From the NCBI RefSeq assembly GCF_003977755.1, contig NZ_RQWN01000001.1, forward strand, positions 1,008,995 through 1,072,994: a DNA stretch of 64,000 nucleotides, given 5' to 3'. A program made the position numbers and the translations under genes. Numbering within the stretch: position 1 is the first letter of the stretch; each line of letters begins with the position of its first letter. Of the stretch, positions 52,752 through 60,759 are shown piece after piece. Source of the DNA: Haloterrigena salifodinae. Its GTDB lineage: Archaea > Halobacteriota > Halobacteria > Halobacteriales > Natrialbaceae. The notes under the pieces were generated by a model. That model had not been told where the DNA came from and made no database searches. It was given only the letters and a program-made list of their open reading frames with translations.

Positions 52752-53084
52752 CTACGACTTCCGCTTTTGGTCGACGATACTGTAGACGAGCGAGCCGATA
52801 CCGACGCCGCTTCCGACCGAGTAGCTGCCCGACTCGTCATCCATCGGCAGGACGGCCCGCGTGATCGCGAGCCACAGCGACAGGACGGTCAGGTATCGCA
52901 GCGGGTGCTTCCGGAACCGGCCGACGTACTCCCCCTCGAGGATTCGGTACGCCATGCCGAGGCTGAAGCCCAGCACGAGGTACTCGCGGTCGACACCTCG
53001 GTCGGTTCGGCGGGTGACCTCGAGGGTACCGACCGCGGCGGCGAGGTCGAACCCTTTCGAGAGGTATCCAGTGAGACTGGCCAT
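52752..53084 (-). CDS. Small membrane protein, 110 residues
   Basis: Begins MASLTGYLSKGFDLAAAVGTL. Two or three hydrophobic segments ('YLVLGFSLGMAYRIL', 'YLTVLSLWLAITRAVL', 'VGSGVGIGSLVYSIV') and basic ends suggest a membrane protein. Not recognised. Convergent to the large FAD/Fe-S gene. Confidence 0.6.
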   Translation of the reverse strand: MASLTGYLSKGFDLAAAVGTLEVTRRTDRGVDREYLVLGFSLGMAYRILEGEYVGRFRKHPLRYLTVLSLWLAITRAVLPMDDESGSYSVGSGVGIGSLVYSIVDQKRKS

Positions 53085-53218
53085 GTCGAAATTTCAACCA
53101 TCGGACTGATCACGTTTTCGCTCGCAGTAATAGGGTAGTGATCGGCGTTATTCTCGAATCGCGGTTCGGCTGTCTCACGGGACCTCCCCTATCGCTGCTG
53201 GCGACGCATCCGATGCTG

Positions 53219-53681
53219 GGTGGCGCGCGCTGGGACGCGACGAACGGATAGTGAGTCGCGTTTCGAAGTTGTGCGAGAGATGAGCGAGCGACCGCAGGGA
53301 GTGAGCGAATCAACTGGGGAGGGTGTAGTAAATCCTCACCGCCAGATATGGCAGAACGCTTCGTGTTCACGTCTACGCTCGGACGGCTTGGTTCAGTAAC
53401 TGAATAACTGACTTGTAATAGAGTGGATTAGAATACTGTCCTCCTATTGTGGCAAGGGGGAGCGCCACGTCCTCCCCAGCCGATTGCTCCTCACGGGTGC
53501 GAAGCACCCGTTCGGATGGTTCGCGGGACCTCTGGCCCCGCGCTAACGCTCACTCCGTTCGCTCATCCATTGGAAGACGCTGTGCGTCTTCCAAGCCATT
53601 CGCTCGTTTCACTCGCGAAGACCTCGAACGGCTTCGGGACGCGATTCGTCACCGACTCATCGCGTCCCAGCGCGCGCCACC
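53219..53681. repeat. Non-coding element bounded by a 22-base perfect inverted repeat and filled with hairpins
   Basis: GGTGGCGCGCGCTGGGACGCGA at 53219-53240 recurs as its exact reverse complement at 53660-53681; weaker similarity continues inward for about 25 bases. Between them are three perfect stem-loops: ACGGGTGC-GAA-GCACCCGT (53493-53511), CGCGGG/CCCGCG (53522-53527/53537-53542) and TTGGAAGACGC-TGT-GCGTCTTCCAA (53570-53594). No protein-coding frame is supported across 53085-53922. It looks like a MITE-like or structured-RNA element. Confidence 0.7.
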
Positions 53682-53922
53682 ATGCCGGTAGTTCGGTCCG
53701 GGATTGGTAGCCAAAGTGAGACAGATAGAGCCCATGGACGTCTACTGACGAACGCGACTACAAGCGAATCGTGTGCGATACGAACCGAAATGGAATCCGA
53801 AAACTGACGCGAACGGCTCTCTTGAAATCCTATATATTAAATGTTTTGTCCATTGAAACAGCTGTTAGGTAGACGTGCGAAAGTATCCTGGATGTTAAAA
53901 CACCTGGCGGATAGATTGAGTC

Positions 53923-54537
53923 ATGAAGTCCGCTGACCGAGAACAAGTATACGGGCGGGAGCAGTATTACTGGGGCACAGAGCCAAACGATATGGCTAAG
54001 AAGACGATAGAGGTTGCGTCACAGGCCAATTCTGACATAACGGCGATTGACGTTGGAGCCGGTGAAGGTCGGGACGCCGTGTTTTTTGCAGAACAGGGAT
54101 GGAATGTGTATGCGATGGAGGTTTCTCCCAACGGCCTAGCAAAGGCTGAGCGTCTTGCCAACGAGCGAAAGGTCCCCCTCCAGACAATCGAAGCTGATGC
54201 AAACGACGCCACCTTCTCCGAAGCGGTCGATGTAGTGTATTCGGCCGGTGCGATTCAATATATCCGACCGGAGAACCGGGATCGACAGTTCGACCATTTT
54301 AAAGAGAAAACGACTCCCGACGGGATTCACGCAATGTTCGCTTTCGTGGACCATCCTGACGTTCCGACGGCACCGGACTGGACGGAACGCGAGTATTTCT
54401 ACGCACAAGGCGAGTTAATGGAATACTATCGTGATTGGGAGGTCATCGAATCTGAGGAGATTATTTTCGACGACTATTCGGGCGGTGAACCCCACCGACA
54501 CGCAGCAGAGATACTATTCGCGCGGAAACCAAACTAA
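53923..54537 (+). CDS. SAM-dependent methyltransferase (TehB-like)
   Basis: 204-residue class I methyltransferase. Motif I is 'AIDVGAGEGRDAVFFAEQGWNVYAMEVSPNGL', acid and adenine contacts follow in 'IEADAND', and motif IV is 'DVVYSAGAIQYI'. The small, lid-poor form with GEGRDAVFFAEQG resembles tellurite-resistance TehB/thiopurine methyltransferase-like proteins. Base composition is lower in GC than the neighbours, and it lies between a hairpin element and a dead transposase, so recent acquisition is likely. Substrate unknown. Confidence 0.8.
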   Translation: MKSADREQVYGREQYYWGTEPNDMAKKTIEVASQANSDITAIDVGAGEGRDAVFFAEQGWNVYAMEVSPNGLAKAERLANERKVPLQTIEADANDATFSEAVDVVYSAGAIQYIRPENRDRQFDHFKEKTTPDGIHAMFAFVDHPDVPTAPDWTEREYFYAQGELMEYYRDWEVIESEEIIFDDYSGGEPHRHAAEILFARKPN

Positions 54538-54713
54538 ACCGTTGATCTGGCCTGCCCCCTTTTTTATACGTAGACGCCGGTTTGACCAATCCCCGTGCCG
54601 CGCTTCTGGGCTACTATCGTGCGAAAGGCGCGACCCCTATTCAGCACACTATTTCTGACAATTATGAGTCAAGTACCTGGGGCAGTGATAGACAGATGGT
54701 CTGTGTCTACTGG

Positions 54714-55534
54714 TTAGAGTGATCGGTCGAGATTGTGAGCAAAGCAGACGACTGTGAGTTCTCGAAACTGTTTCTACCAGTGTCGTGAGCGGATGAACGT
54801 GCCATATTTCCGTTTCAGGCGAGAGTTCACCGTCTCATTCTGACTACGTTGGCCGTAGAGATCGGCGTCCAGCCGAGCGTTCCACGCCTTGTGGAGCGAC
54901 GAAAACTCCCGGTGCTTAATAGGCGGACGAACACCATTTTCACGGGCTAACGTGCGAATCCCCTGGTCATCGTATCCTTTGTCGCCGAGGAGAATCGCTA
55001 CATCACTGGTATTCCGCTTGATGAGCGACGGCGCGATTTGCGAGTCGTGTTTTCGTGTCGTCGTCACGTGTAAGTCGATAATTGCGTTCGACCTCGTGTC
55101 TACGAGGAGCGTGACTTTCAATTGCTGAATCGTCAACTTCGTTCGCTTTGTGTAGTGATTTGAGGCGTGACTGCGGTCGAGCACGGAGGCGTCGATCCCT
55201 CCGACACCGTTGGTCGGGAGAAGCGTGACTGAGAGACTGAGAAGAACACGCCAGACTGCCATGTCGAGTCGGTTGAACGCTTTACACAACGTCGAACGAG
55301 AGGGGGGTTCCTCAAGGTCGATGGCATTCCGAACCCGGGGCATCTCATGAGTTCGTCGAGAAGCATCCGATACGTCGTATTCTTCCGTACTTTGAGGCAG
55401 AGCAGGACGATGTGCTGGTGGAGTATGTACTGGCGTTTCGAGAACTTTGAGGAGTAACGAGTGACAGCTCGGCGGGCTAAGTGATATGCTTGTTCCACGA
55501 ATCGGAGTAACCGCGATTTCGGGAGGGCCTGCAT
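54714..55534 (-). pseudogene. IS5-type transposase, inactivated by a frameshift and a stop codon
   Basis: Two overlapping frames give one haloarchaeal IS5-family transposase. Residues from MQALPKSRLLRFV (55534) to 'LLDELM' continue in another frame as 'MPRVRNAIDLEEPPSRSTLCKAFNRLDMAVWR', which implies one lost base near 55346-55350. Downstream, 'IDASVLDRSHASNHYTKR', 'VDTRSNAIIDLHVTTTRKHDSQIA', 'LLGDKGYDD', 'IKHREF' and 'NETVNSRLKRKYGTFIRSRHW' are DDE-transposase features. A TAG at 54774-54776 interrupts, but the frame resumes as 'KQFRELTVVCFAHNLDRSL' to a TAA at 54714-54716. An end-like TTTCAACAGAGCC lies at 55573-55585; no matching left end was found. Confidence 0.85.
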
Positions 55535-55572
55535 CCGGTCACACTATTACGCGAACCTGTAACACCCTGAGA

Positions 55573-55585
55573 ATTTCAACAGAGC
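55573..55585. mobile_element. Probable surviving right end of the IS5-type element
   Basis: TTTCAACAGAGCC (reverse complement GGCTCTGTTGAAA) resembles the terminal inverted repeat of haloarchaeal IS5-type elements and lies just upstream of the transposase start. The matching end was not seen on the other side, so the element is probably truncated. Confidence 0.4.
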
Positions 55586-55597
55586 CACGCGAACGAA

Positions 55598-56887
55598 TTA
55601 CGGCCAGAGTCCGCGCGTCGCCTTCGCCTCGGCGATCCGCGAGAGCGCGACGACGTAGGCGGCGTCGCGCCACGTCAGGTCCTTTGCTTCGACCTCCTCG
55701 CGGACGTCGGCCCACGCCTCGAGCATGTGCTCCTCAAGTTCCTCGTTGACGCGCTCGAGGGACCACTGTCGGCGATTGATGTCCTGGAGCCACTCGAAGT
55801 AGCTGACCGTCACGCCGCCGGCATTGGCGAGGATGTCCGGGATGACGTGGACGTCACGCTCTGCTAAGATGGCGTCGGCTGCGAACGTCGTCGGACCGTT
55901 AGCGCCCTCGACGACGATGTCCGCGTCGATCGCGTCGGCGTTGTCCGCGGTGATCACGTTGCCGACGGCCGCGGGGATCAGCACGTCGACGTCGAGTTCG
56001 AGGATCGCCTCGTTGGAGAGGGTTTCGGAGGCGTCCTGCTCGAGGACGGCCTCCGGCTCCTCCTCGTGGGTCGGGATCGCGTGCGTGTCGAGACCCTCGG
56101 GGTCGTAGATCGCGCCATTGACGTCCGAGACGGCGACGACGGTCGCGCCCCAGTCCTCGAGCAGGCGCGCCGCGTTGGCACCGACGCTACCGAAGCCCTG
56201 GACGGCGATCGTGGTGTCCTCGAGGTCGCGGTCGTAGTAGTCGACGGCCTCGCGGGCGGCGATGGCGGTCGAGCGACCGGGCGCCTCCTCGCGGCCGTAG
56301 GAGCCGCCGATGACCGGCGGTTTCCCGGTGACGACGCCGGGGATGGTCTCGCCCTGCTGCATCGAGTAGGCGTCCATAAACCAGGCCATCGTCTGGGCGT
56401 CGGTGCCCATGTCCGGCGCGGGGACGTCCTTCGTCGGCCCGACGACGTCGCGCAGTTCCTCGGCGAATCGGCGGGTGAGCCGTTCGGTCTCGTCCTCGGT
56501 GAGCGTCTTGGGATCGACGGCGACGCCGCCCTTCCCGCCGCCGAAGGGGATGTCCATCACGGCGCATTTCCAGGTCATCCACATCGAGAGCCCGGTGCAC
56601 TCCTCGGCGGTCACCTCGGGATGGAAGCGCAGTCCGCCCTTGTACGGGCCGCGAACGTCATCGTGCTGGGCGCGATAGCCGGTGAAGACCTCGACGGAGC
56701 CGTCCTCGCGCTCGAGGGGTACCGAGACCTGCTGGACCTTGGCCGGGTGTTTTAATCGCTCTATCACGCCGGAATCGACGTCAACGTGGGTCGCCGCCCG
56801 CTCGAGTTGGCGACGCGCCGTGACGAGCGCCGACGCTGGGGCATCGTCCGATCCGGTCTCGGCCTCTTCTGGGGGTGTCGTAGTCAT
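55598..56887 (-). CDS. gdh: Glutamate dehydrogenase
   Basis: 429 residues. Glutamate-binding and catalytic region: '[23 protein letters not shown]', '[19 protein letters not shown]' with the catalytic lysine in WKCAVMD, '[20 protein letters not shown]', '[14 protein letters not shown]'. The Rossmann domain starts with '[17 protein letters not shown]'. It converts glutamate to 2-oxoglutarate and ammonia with NAD(P)(H). Beside aminotransferases it can regenerate 2-oxoglutarate. The IS remnant ends immediately downstream of its stop. Confidence 0.95.
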   Translation of the reverse strand: MTTTPPEEAETGSDDAPASALVTARRQLERAATHVDVDSGVIERLKHPAKVQQVSVPLEREDGSVEVFTGYRAQHDDVRGPYKGGLRFHPEVTAEECTGLSMWMTWKCAVMDIPFGGGKGGVAVDPKTLTEDETERLTRRFAEELRDVVGPTKDVPAPDMGTDAQTMAWFMDAYSMQQGETIPGVVTGKPPVIGGSYGREEAPGRSTAIAAREAVDYYDRDLEDTTIAVQGFGSVGANAARLLEDWGATVVAVSDVNGAIYDPEGLDTHAIPTHEEEPEAVLEQDASETLSNEAILELDVDVLIPAAVGNVITADNADAIDADIVVEGANGPTTFAADAILAERDVHVIPDILANAGGVTVSYFEWLQDINRRQWSLERVNEELEEHMLEAWADVREEVEAKDLTWRDAAYVVALSRIAEAKATRGLWP

Positions 56888-56950
56888 CTATCGGCTAGTG
56901 AGATCGGTGACAGTAGTATGTCGACGGTACCATGGTCGGTGTGGGTCGAG

Positions 56951-58129
56951 TTAGGTCGTGAACAGTTGCCGGGGGAAGTCCGCCAGCGTCTCCGCACCGT
57001 TGCTCGTGACGCGGAACGTCTCGCTGATCTCCATGCCGACCGCCTCGGTCCAGATGCCCGGGATCATGTGGAACGTCATGTCCTCCTCGAGGACGGTCTC
57101 GTCACCGGGGCGAATGCTGGCGGTGTGTTCGCCCCAGTCCGGCGGGTAGCCCAGTCCCATGGAGTAGCCGATCCGGTCCTCCTTCTCGAGGCCGTACTGG
57201 GCGATCGTCTCGCGCCAGGCCTTCTCGACGGACTCGCAGGTGACGTCCGGTTCGACGGCGTCGAGTGCCGCCTCGATCCCCTCGACGACGATATCGGCGG
57301 TCTCCTCGAGTTCGGCGGGCGGGTCGCCGACGAACGTGGTGCGGGCCAGCGGCGAGTGATAGCGGTGGCGACAGCCCGAGAGCTCGATGATGACCGGATC
57401 GCCGTCCTCGAACTCGCGGTCGGTCCAGGTCAGGTGCGGCGTGTCGGTGTGGTCGCCCGACGGCATCAGCGGGACGATCGACGGGTAGTCGCCGCCATAC
57501 TCGTCGGTGCCCGCGATGAGGGCGTCGTAGATCGCCCTGGCGGCCTCGTACTCCGGGACACCCTCCTCGATGGCGTCCAGCCCCGCCTGCATCGCGTTCT
57601 CGGAGATGCGCGCGGCCTCGCGCATGTACTCGAGTTCCCGTTCGGACTTCTTGATCCGCACCCAGCCGACCAGCAGCGTCGCGTCCTCGAACTCCGCCTC
57701 GGGGAGGTTCTGCTGCAGTCGGGTGTAGGACTTCGCGGTGAAGTAGGAGGCGTCCATCTCGAGGCCGATACGGCCGTCGGCGACGTCGAGTTCCTCGAGG
57801 ATGCCCGCGACGTAGTCCATCGGATGGAGGTCGTGGGGCGAGTGGACGTGGTCGTCGCTGTAGGACAGGATGCTCTCGTCGGAGAGGGACGTGGTCGCTC
57901 GCGCGCCGCCGCCGTCCATCTCGCGGCCGATCCAGACCGGTTCGTCGCGGTCGGGCGTGACGACGACCGCCTGGTGGACGTAGAACGACCAACCGTCGTA
58001 GCCGGTGAGATAGTTCATGTTGGCCGGATCTGAGACGACGATCGCGTCGAGATCCTCCTCGCGCAACCGCTCTTTCGTCCGGGAGACCCGGCGTTCGTAT
58101 TCGGCGTCGTCGAAAATATCTCGGGGCAT
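56951..58129 (-). CDS. M24-fold ectoine hydrolase-like enzyme (DoeA type)
   Basis: 392 residues from MPRDIFDDAEYERR (58129); an ATG at 58156 adds nine residues. It has the creatinase/prolidase ('pita-bread') fold. It carries stretches typical of DoeA/EutD ectoine hydrolases: 'NYLTGYDGWSFYVHQAVV', 'GGDYPSIVPLMPSGDHTDTPHLTW', 'ELSGCRHRYHSPLARTTFVG', 'GYSMGLGYPPDWGEHTASIRPGDE' and 'MTFHMIPGIW'. The two Asp ligands of metallo-M24 peptidases are Glu/His here, so a metallopeptidase role is unlikely. DoeA opens ectoine to N-acetyl-diaminobutyrate; the actual substrate here is an inference. Confidence 0.85.
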   Translation of the reverse strand: MPRDIFDDAEYERRVSRTKERLREEDLDAIVVSDPANMNYLTGYDGWSFYVHQAVVVTPDRDEPVWIGREMDGGGARATTSLSDESILSYSDDHVHSPHDLHPMDYVAGILEELDVADGRIGLEMDASYFTAKSYTRLQQNLPEAEFEDATLLVGWVRIKKSERELEYMREAARISENAMQAGLDAIEEGVPEYEAARAIYDALIAGTDEYGGDYPSIVPLMPSGDHTDTPHLTWTDREFEDGDPVIIELSGCRHRYHSPLARTTFVGDPPAELEETADIVVEGIEAALDAVEPDVTCESVEKAWRETIAQYGLEKEDRIGYSMGLGYPPDWGEHTASIRPGDETVLEEDMTFHMIPGIWTEAVGMEISETFRVTSNGAETLADFPRQLFTT

Positions 58130-58364
58130 GATAACAGACCTTGCGAAGAGGGTCAACGAGGACTGCTAAAAGTTTTTCGTGTATAGTAGATACGGATACT
58201 GTTTACATTTGGTGTGGGACGGGAGCGGGTTCGTTGGAACGCGGACACGCTGGCGCCCGCGGCGCAGCGGTCCCGCTCGCGGGAGCCACGTCGGCGGACG
58301 CGTCGACGCGCCCGTTCGCCCCAAACCACCGGCGGTTAAGAGACCCGGGTTCGTTCCGGCGGAT

Positions 58365-58910
58365 ATGGCAATCCTCGAGACAATCGTGATCGCGTTCTGG
58401 GCGATGTTGCCCGCTTACGTTCCGAACAACGCCGCGGTGTTGGCCGGCGGCGGACGACCGATCGACGGCGGTCGAACGTGGGGCGACAAGCGCATGCTGG
58501 GCGACGGCAAGACCTGGCGGGGCACCGCCGCCGGAATCGTCGCCGGCCTCGCGCTGGCGGGCCTGCTGACGGTAGTGGCGCCCGCCGTCGCCGACGCGAC
58601 CGGCATCGACGTCCCCGAATTCGAACCGCTGGCCGCGCTGGGGCTCGCTGGCGGGGCCATGCTCGGCGACATCCTCGCGTCGTTCCTGAAACGACGCTCC
58701 GGTCGCCAGCGCGGCGCGATGTTCCCCGGCCTCGATCAACTCGACTTCGTCGTCGTCTCTCTGCCGCTGACCGCGCTGCTGGCGCGGGAGTGGTTCTTCG
58801 AGGTCTTCACAGTGGGGGTCGTTGCCGTCGTCGTGATCCTCACGCCGATCCTGCACGTAACGACCAACATGATCGCGTACAAGTTGGGGCTGAAGAACGA
58901 GCCCTGGTAG
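58365..58910 (+). CDS. carS: CDP-archaeol synthase
   Basis: 181-residue membrane CTP transferase, about five hydrophobic helices. 'MLPAYVPNNAAVLAGGGRPIDGG', 'DKRMLGDGKTWRGTAAGIVAG' and 'GAMLGDILASFLKRRSGRQRGAMFPGLDQLDFVV' are the CarS/DUF46 signatures, including the lipid/CTP-binding Asp-rich parts. It makes CDP-archaeol for ether-lipid synthesis. ATG 58365 gives the family N-terminus; the frame upstream is a shadow. Confidence 0.95.
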   Translation: MAILETIVIAFWAMLPAYVPNNAAVLAGGGRPIDGGRTWGDKRMLGDGKTWRGTAAGIVAGLALAGLLTVVAPAVADATGIDVPEFEPLAALGLAGGAMLGDILASFLKRRSGRQRGAMFPGLDQLDFVVVSLPLTALLAREWFFEVFTVGVVAVVVILTPILHVTTNMIAYKLGLKNEPW

Positions 58911-59075
58911 GCGGGCGTTTGGTTGTCTCCTCGAGTCGAGGATCGTGTTTCGTACAGTTTTCGTTGATGTGGTTCCTCGAGGGTGTCGCCACTCGGCTGG
59001 ATAGTACTGATGCAGGAGAACTCTTCTGTGCGATGCGATCTGGTTCGACCGGACCGAGCGGTCCGAATCGCGTTC

Positions 59076-59305
59076 TCACTCGGCCGTCGCCGCTACTTCG
59101 ACCGCCTCGTCGTCCTGCAGACGTTCTTCGGCCGCCTCGCGGTCCTCGGGGTAGCCCACGTCGATGCGCCAGCCGTCCATCCGGATCGCGTCGATAGTCC
59201 GCCCCGACTGGATCAGCAGGTCGATTGCGTCCGGCAGTTCGTACTCGCCGCGGTCGCTGGGCTGGACGAGGTGACAGGCGTGGAAGATCGCCAGCAGAAA
59301 GGTGT
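59076..59305 (-). pseudogene. 3' fragment of an AglF-like glucose-1-phosphate nucleotidyltransferase
   Basis: Reading the minus strand to a TGA at 59076-59078 gives about 75 residues including 'VQPSDRGEYELPDAIDLLIQ', then 'SGRTIDAIRMDGWRIDVGYPEDREAAEERL'. This is the conserved C-terminus of sugar-1-phosphate thymidylyl/uridylyltransferases. Upstream of about 59300 similarity stops and no start codon or N-terminal nucleotide-binding domain is present. It is the tail of a deleted gene between carS and the glycosyltransferase operon. The rest of 58911-59346 holds nothing else recognisable. Confidence 0.75.
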
Positions 59306-59346
59306 TCCCAGAAAGTATTTGCGTTCCGTGAATAATTAGTCGCGCA

Positions 59347-59529
59347 ATGGCATCTTTATCGGATCGTGCACTGATTCCTTCGGAACGCGACCTCCTCGCT
59401 CAACTCGAGCATCGCGACTGTACGTATTGTAGTGACGGATCGCTCGTTCGTGATCAGTACAAAGGCAATACTGCAATCGTCTGTGATCAGTGCGGCGTCC
59501 CAACGGTACAACTGTGGAATGAAGCGTAA
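59347..59529 (+). CDS. Small zinc-finger protein (HVO_A0556-like)
   Basis: 60 residues with two zinc knuckles, 'CTYCSDGSLVRDQYKGNTAIVCDQCG', CxxC-x17-CxxC, and the end 'PTVQLW'. The pattern matches a haloarchaeal small zinc-finger family that I recall as HVO_A0556-type; function unknown. The start sits about 30 bases after AGTATTTGC. It lies just before the glycosyltransferase operon, where such proteins often occur (inference). Confidence 0.75.
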   Translation: MASLSDRALIPSERDLLAQLEHRDCTYCSDGSLVRDQYKGNTAIVCDQCGVPTVQLWNEA

Positions 59530-59616
59530 TTCCAGAAGCCAGAGACGAGTGAACGGATCTATGCGACACACTCTGACTACGAAGGGGTTTTCATCGAACG
59601 CTGATAACGGAGGTCC

Positions 59617-60759
59617 ATGAACGTACTCGCCGTCGCTGCGGTCGCACTTCTCTTCCTTACAGCGTTCCCGTATCTCTGCTACCTCGCGCTCTATGCATGG
59701 GTCCGACCACAGGGGTCGCCCGCCGACAAAACACCCGCAGAACCGACGGTTAGTATCGTCCTGCCGACGTACAATGAAGCACAAATCGTCGAAACGAAAC
59801 TCGACGATCTGCTCGGGCTCGAGTACCCGATGGAGAAGGTCGAGCTCGTCGTCGTCGACTCCTCGACCGACGATACACGAGCGATCATCCGGGAGTACCT
59901 CGAGGGCTTGGAGGCGCCCGATTTGGTATTGCTGGAGGAGGACGAACGCCGCGGACTCGCACCGGCGCTCAACGACGCCTACGCCGCCGCGTCGAACGAA
60001 ATGGTCGTGAAGACCGACTGTGATTCCAAACTCGCGCCGGACGCGCTTCTCGAGGCCGCCGCAAATCTCGCGGACAACGACATCGCGGCCGTGACGGGGT
60101 GCAACGTCGAAGTGCTCGGCGGTAGTGAAGTCGAGTCCGGTTATCGCGGCGTCCAGAGTCACATTCAGCAACTGGAGTCGCACCTTGACTCGACGCTCAT
60201 CTTTCACGGACCGTTCTCCGCGTTCGAGAACGACGCATTGCTGCCGATTGACCCGAACTCGCTTGCTGACGATACCGAGCTGGCACTGAAAATCCGACGA
60301 CAGAGAAGCCGCGTGATCTTCGATCCGGCTGTGAGGTACATGGAGGCGAGCCATTCTGAGTTCGTGAAACGACGCAAGCAGAAGGACAGGCGCGGAATGG
60401 GACTGATTCGGTTGTTAGCACAGCACCGGGACGCCCTTGGCCGATACGGGCGGTACGGCAAGGTCGTGTTACCGTTCAACTGGTGGTTTATGGTGGTCTC
60501 GCCATGGTTGATCGCAGTGACGGTCGTGGTCGGGACTGCTGCGGCCGTTTCGCTATTTGGCGCCGGCGGGTTGGCGGTTCCGATCGTGATCACTCTATTC
60601 GCGTATCTGGGTCAGAAAGACCTCCTCGGCCCTGTTCAGGTGCTGTATTCTGTCTTCGACGCGCAAGTGTCGCTGCTACGGGCCAGCGTGGAACTGGTAG
60701 TCGGTGACTCCGACGGGACATGGGACGTTGACAGCGAATTGCGGGAGGCGTTCGAATGA
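59617..60759 (+). CDS. Membrane-bound family 2 glycosyltransferase
   Basis: 380 residues. A signal-anchor helix (3-28) precedes the GT-A domain: 'VSIVLPTYNEAQIVETKLDDLL', 'VELVVVDSSTDDT', the DxD motif in 'VVKTDCDSKLAPDALL', and an acceptor motif 'LADDTELALKIRRQRSRVIFDP' ending in the QxxRW-like region 'RRKQKDRRGMGLI'. Two C-terminal hydrophobic helices follow. It transfers a sugar at the membrane, probably onto a lipid-linked or surface glycan. First gene of an operon whose next start overlaps its stop (60756-60759). Confidence 0.88.
   Translation: MNVLAVAAVALLFLTAFPYLCYLALYAWVRPQGSPADKTPAEPTVSIVLPTYNEAQIVETKLDDLLGLEYPMEKVELVVVDSSTDDTRAIIREYLEGLEAPDLVLLEEDERRGLAPALNDAYAAASNEMVVKTDCDSKLAPDALLEAAANLADNDIAAVTGCNVEVLGGSEVESGYRGVQSHIQQLESHLDSTLIFHGPFSAFENDALLPIDPNSLADDTELALKIRRQRSRVIFDPAVRYMEASHSEFVKRRKQKDRRGMGLIRLLAQHRDALGRYGRYGKVVLPFNWWFMVVSPWLIAVTVVVGTAAAVSLFGAGGLAVPIVITLFAYLGQKDLLGPVQVLYSVFDAQVSLLRASVELVVGDSDGTWDVDSELREAFE

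Noticed and set aside
53447-53710. 87-codon plus-strand frame in the hairpin element
   Set aside because: It runs through three perfect stem-loops, is Pro/Arg/Ser-rich and has no similarity to known proteins. The DNA structure explains the sequence better.
56951-58129. Xaa-Pro aminopeptidase
   Set aside because: The metal-binding Asp residues of M24 peptidases are replaced, and the sequence follows DoeA-type hydrolases.
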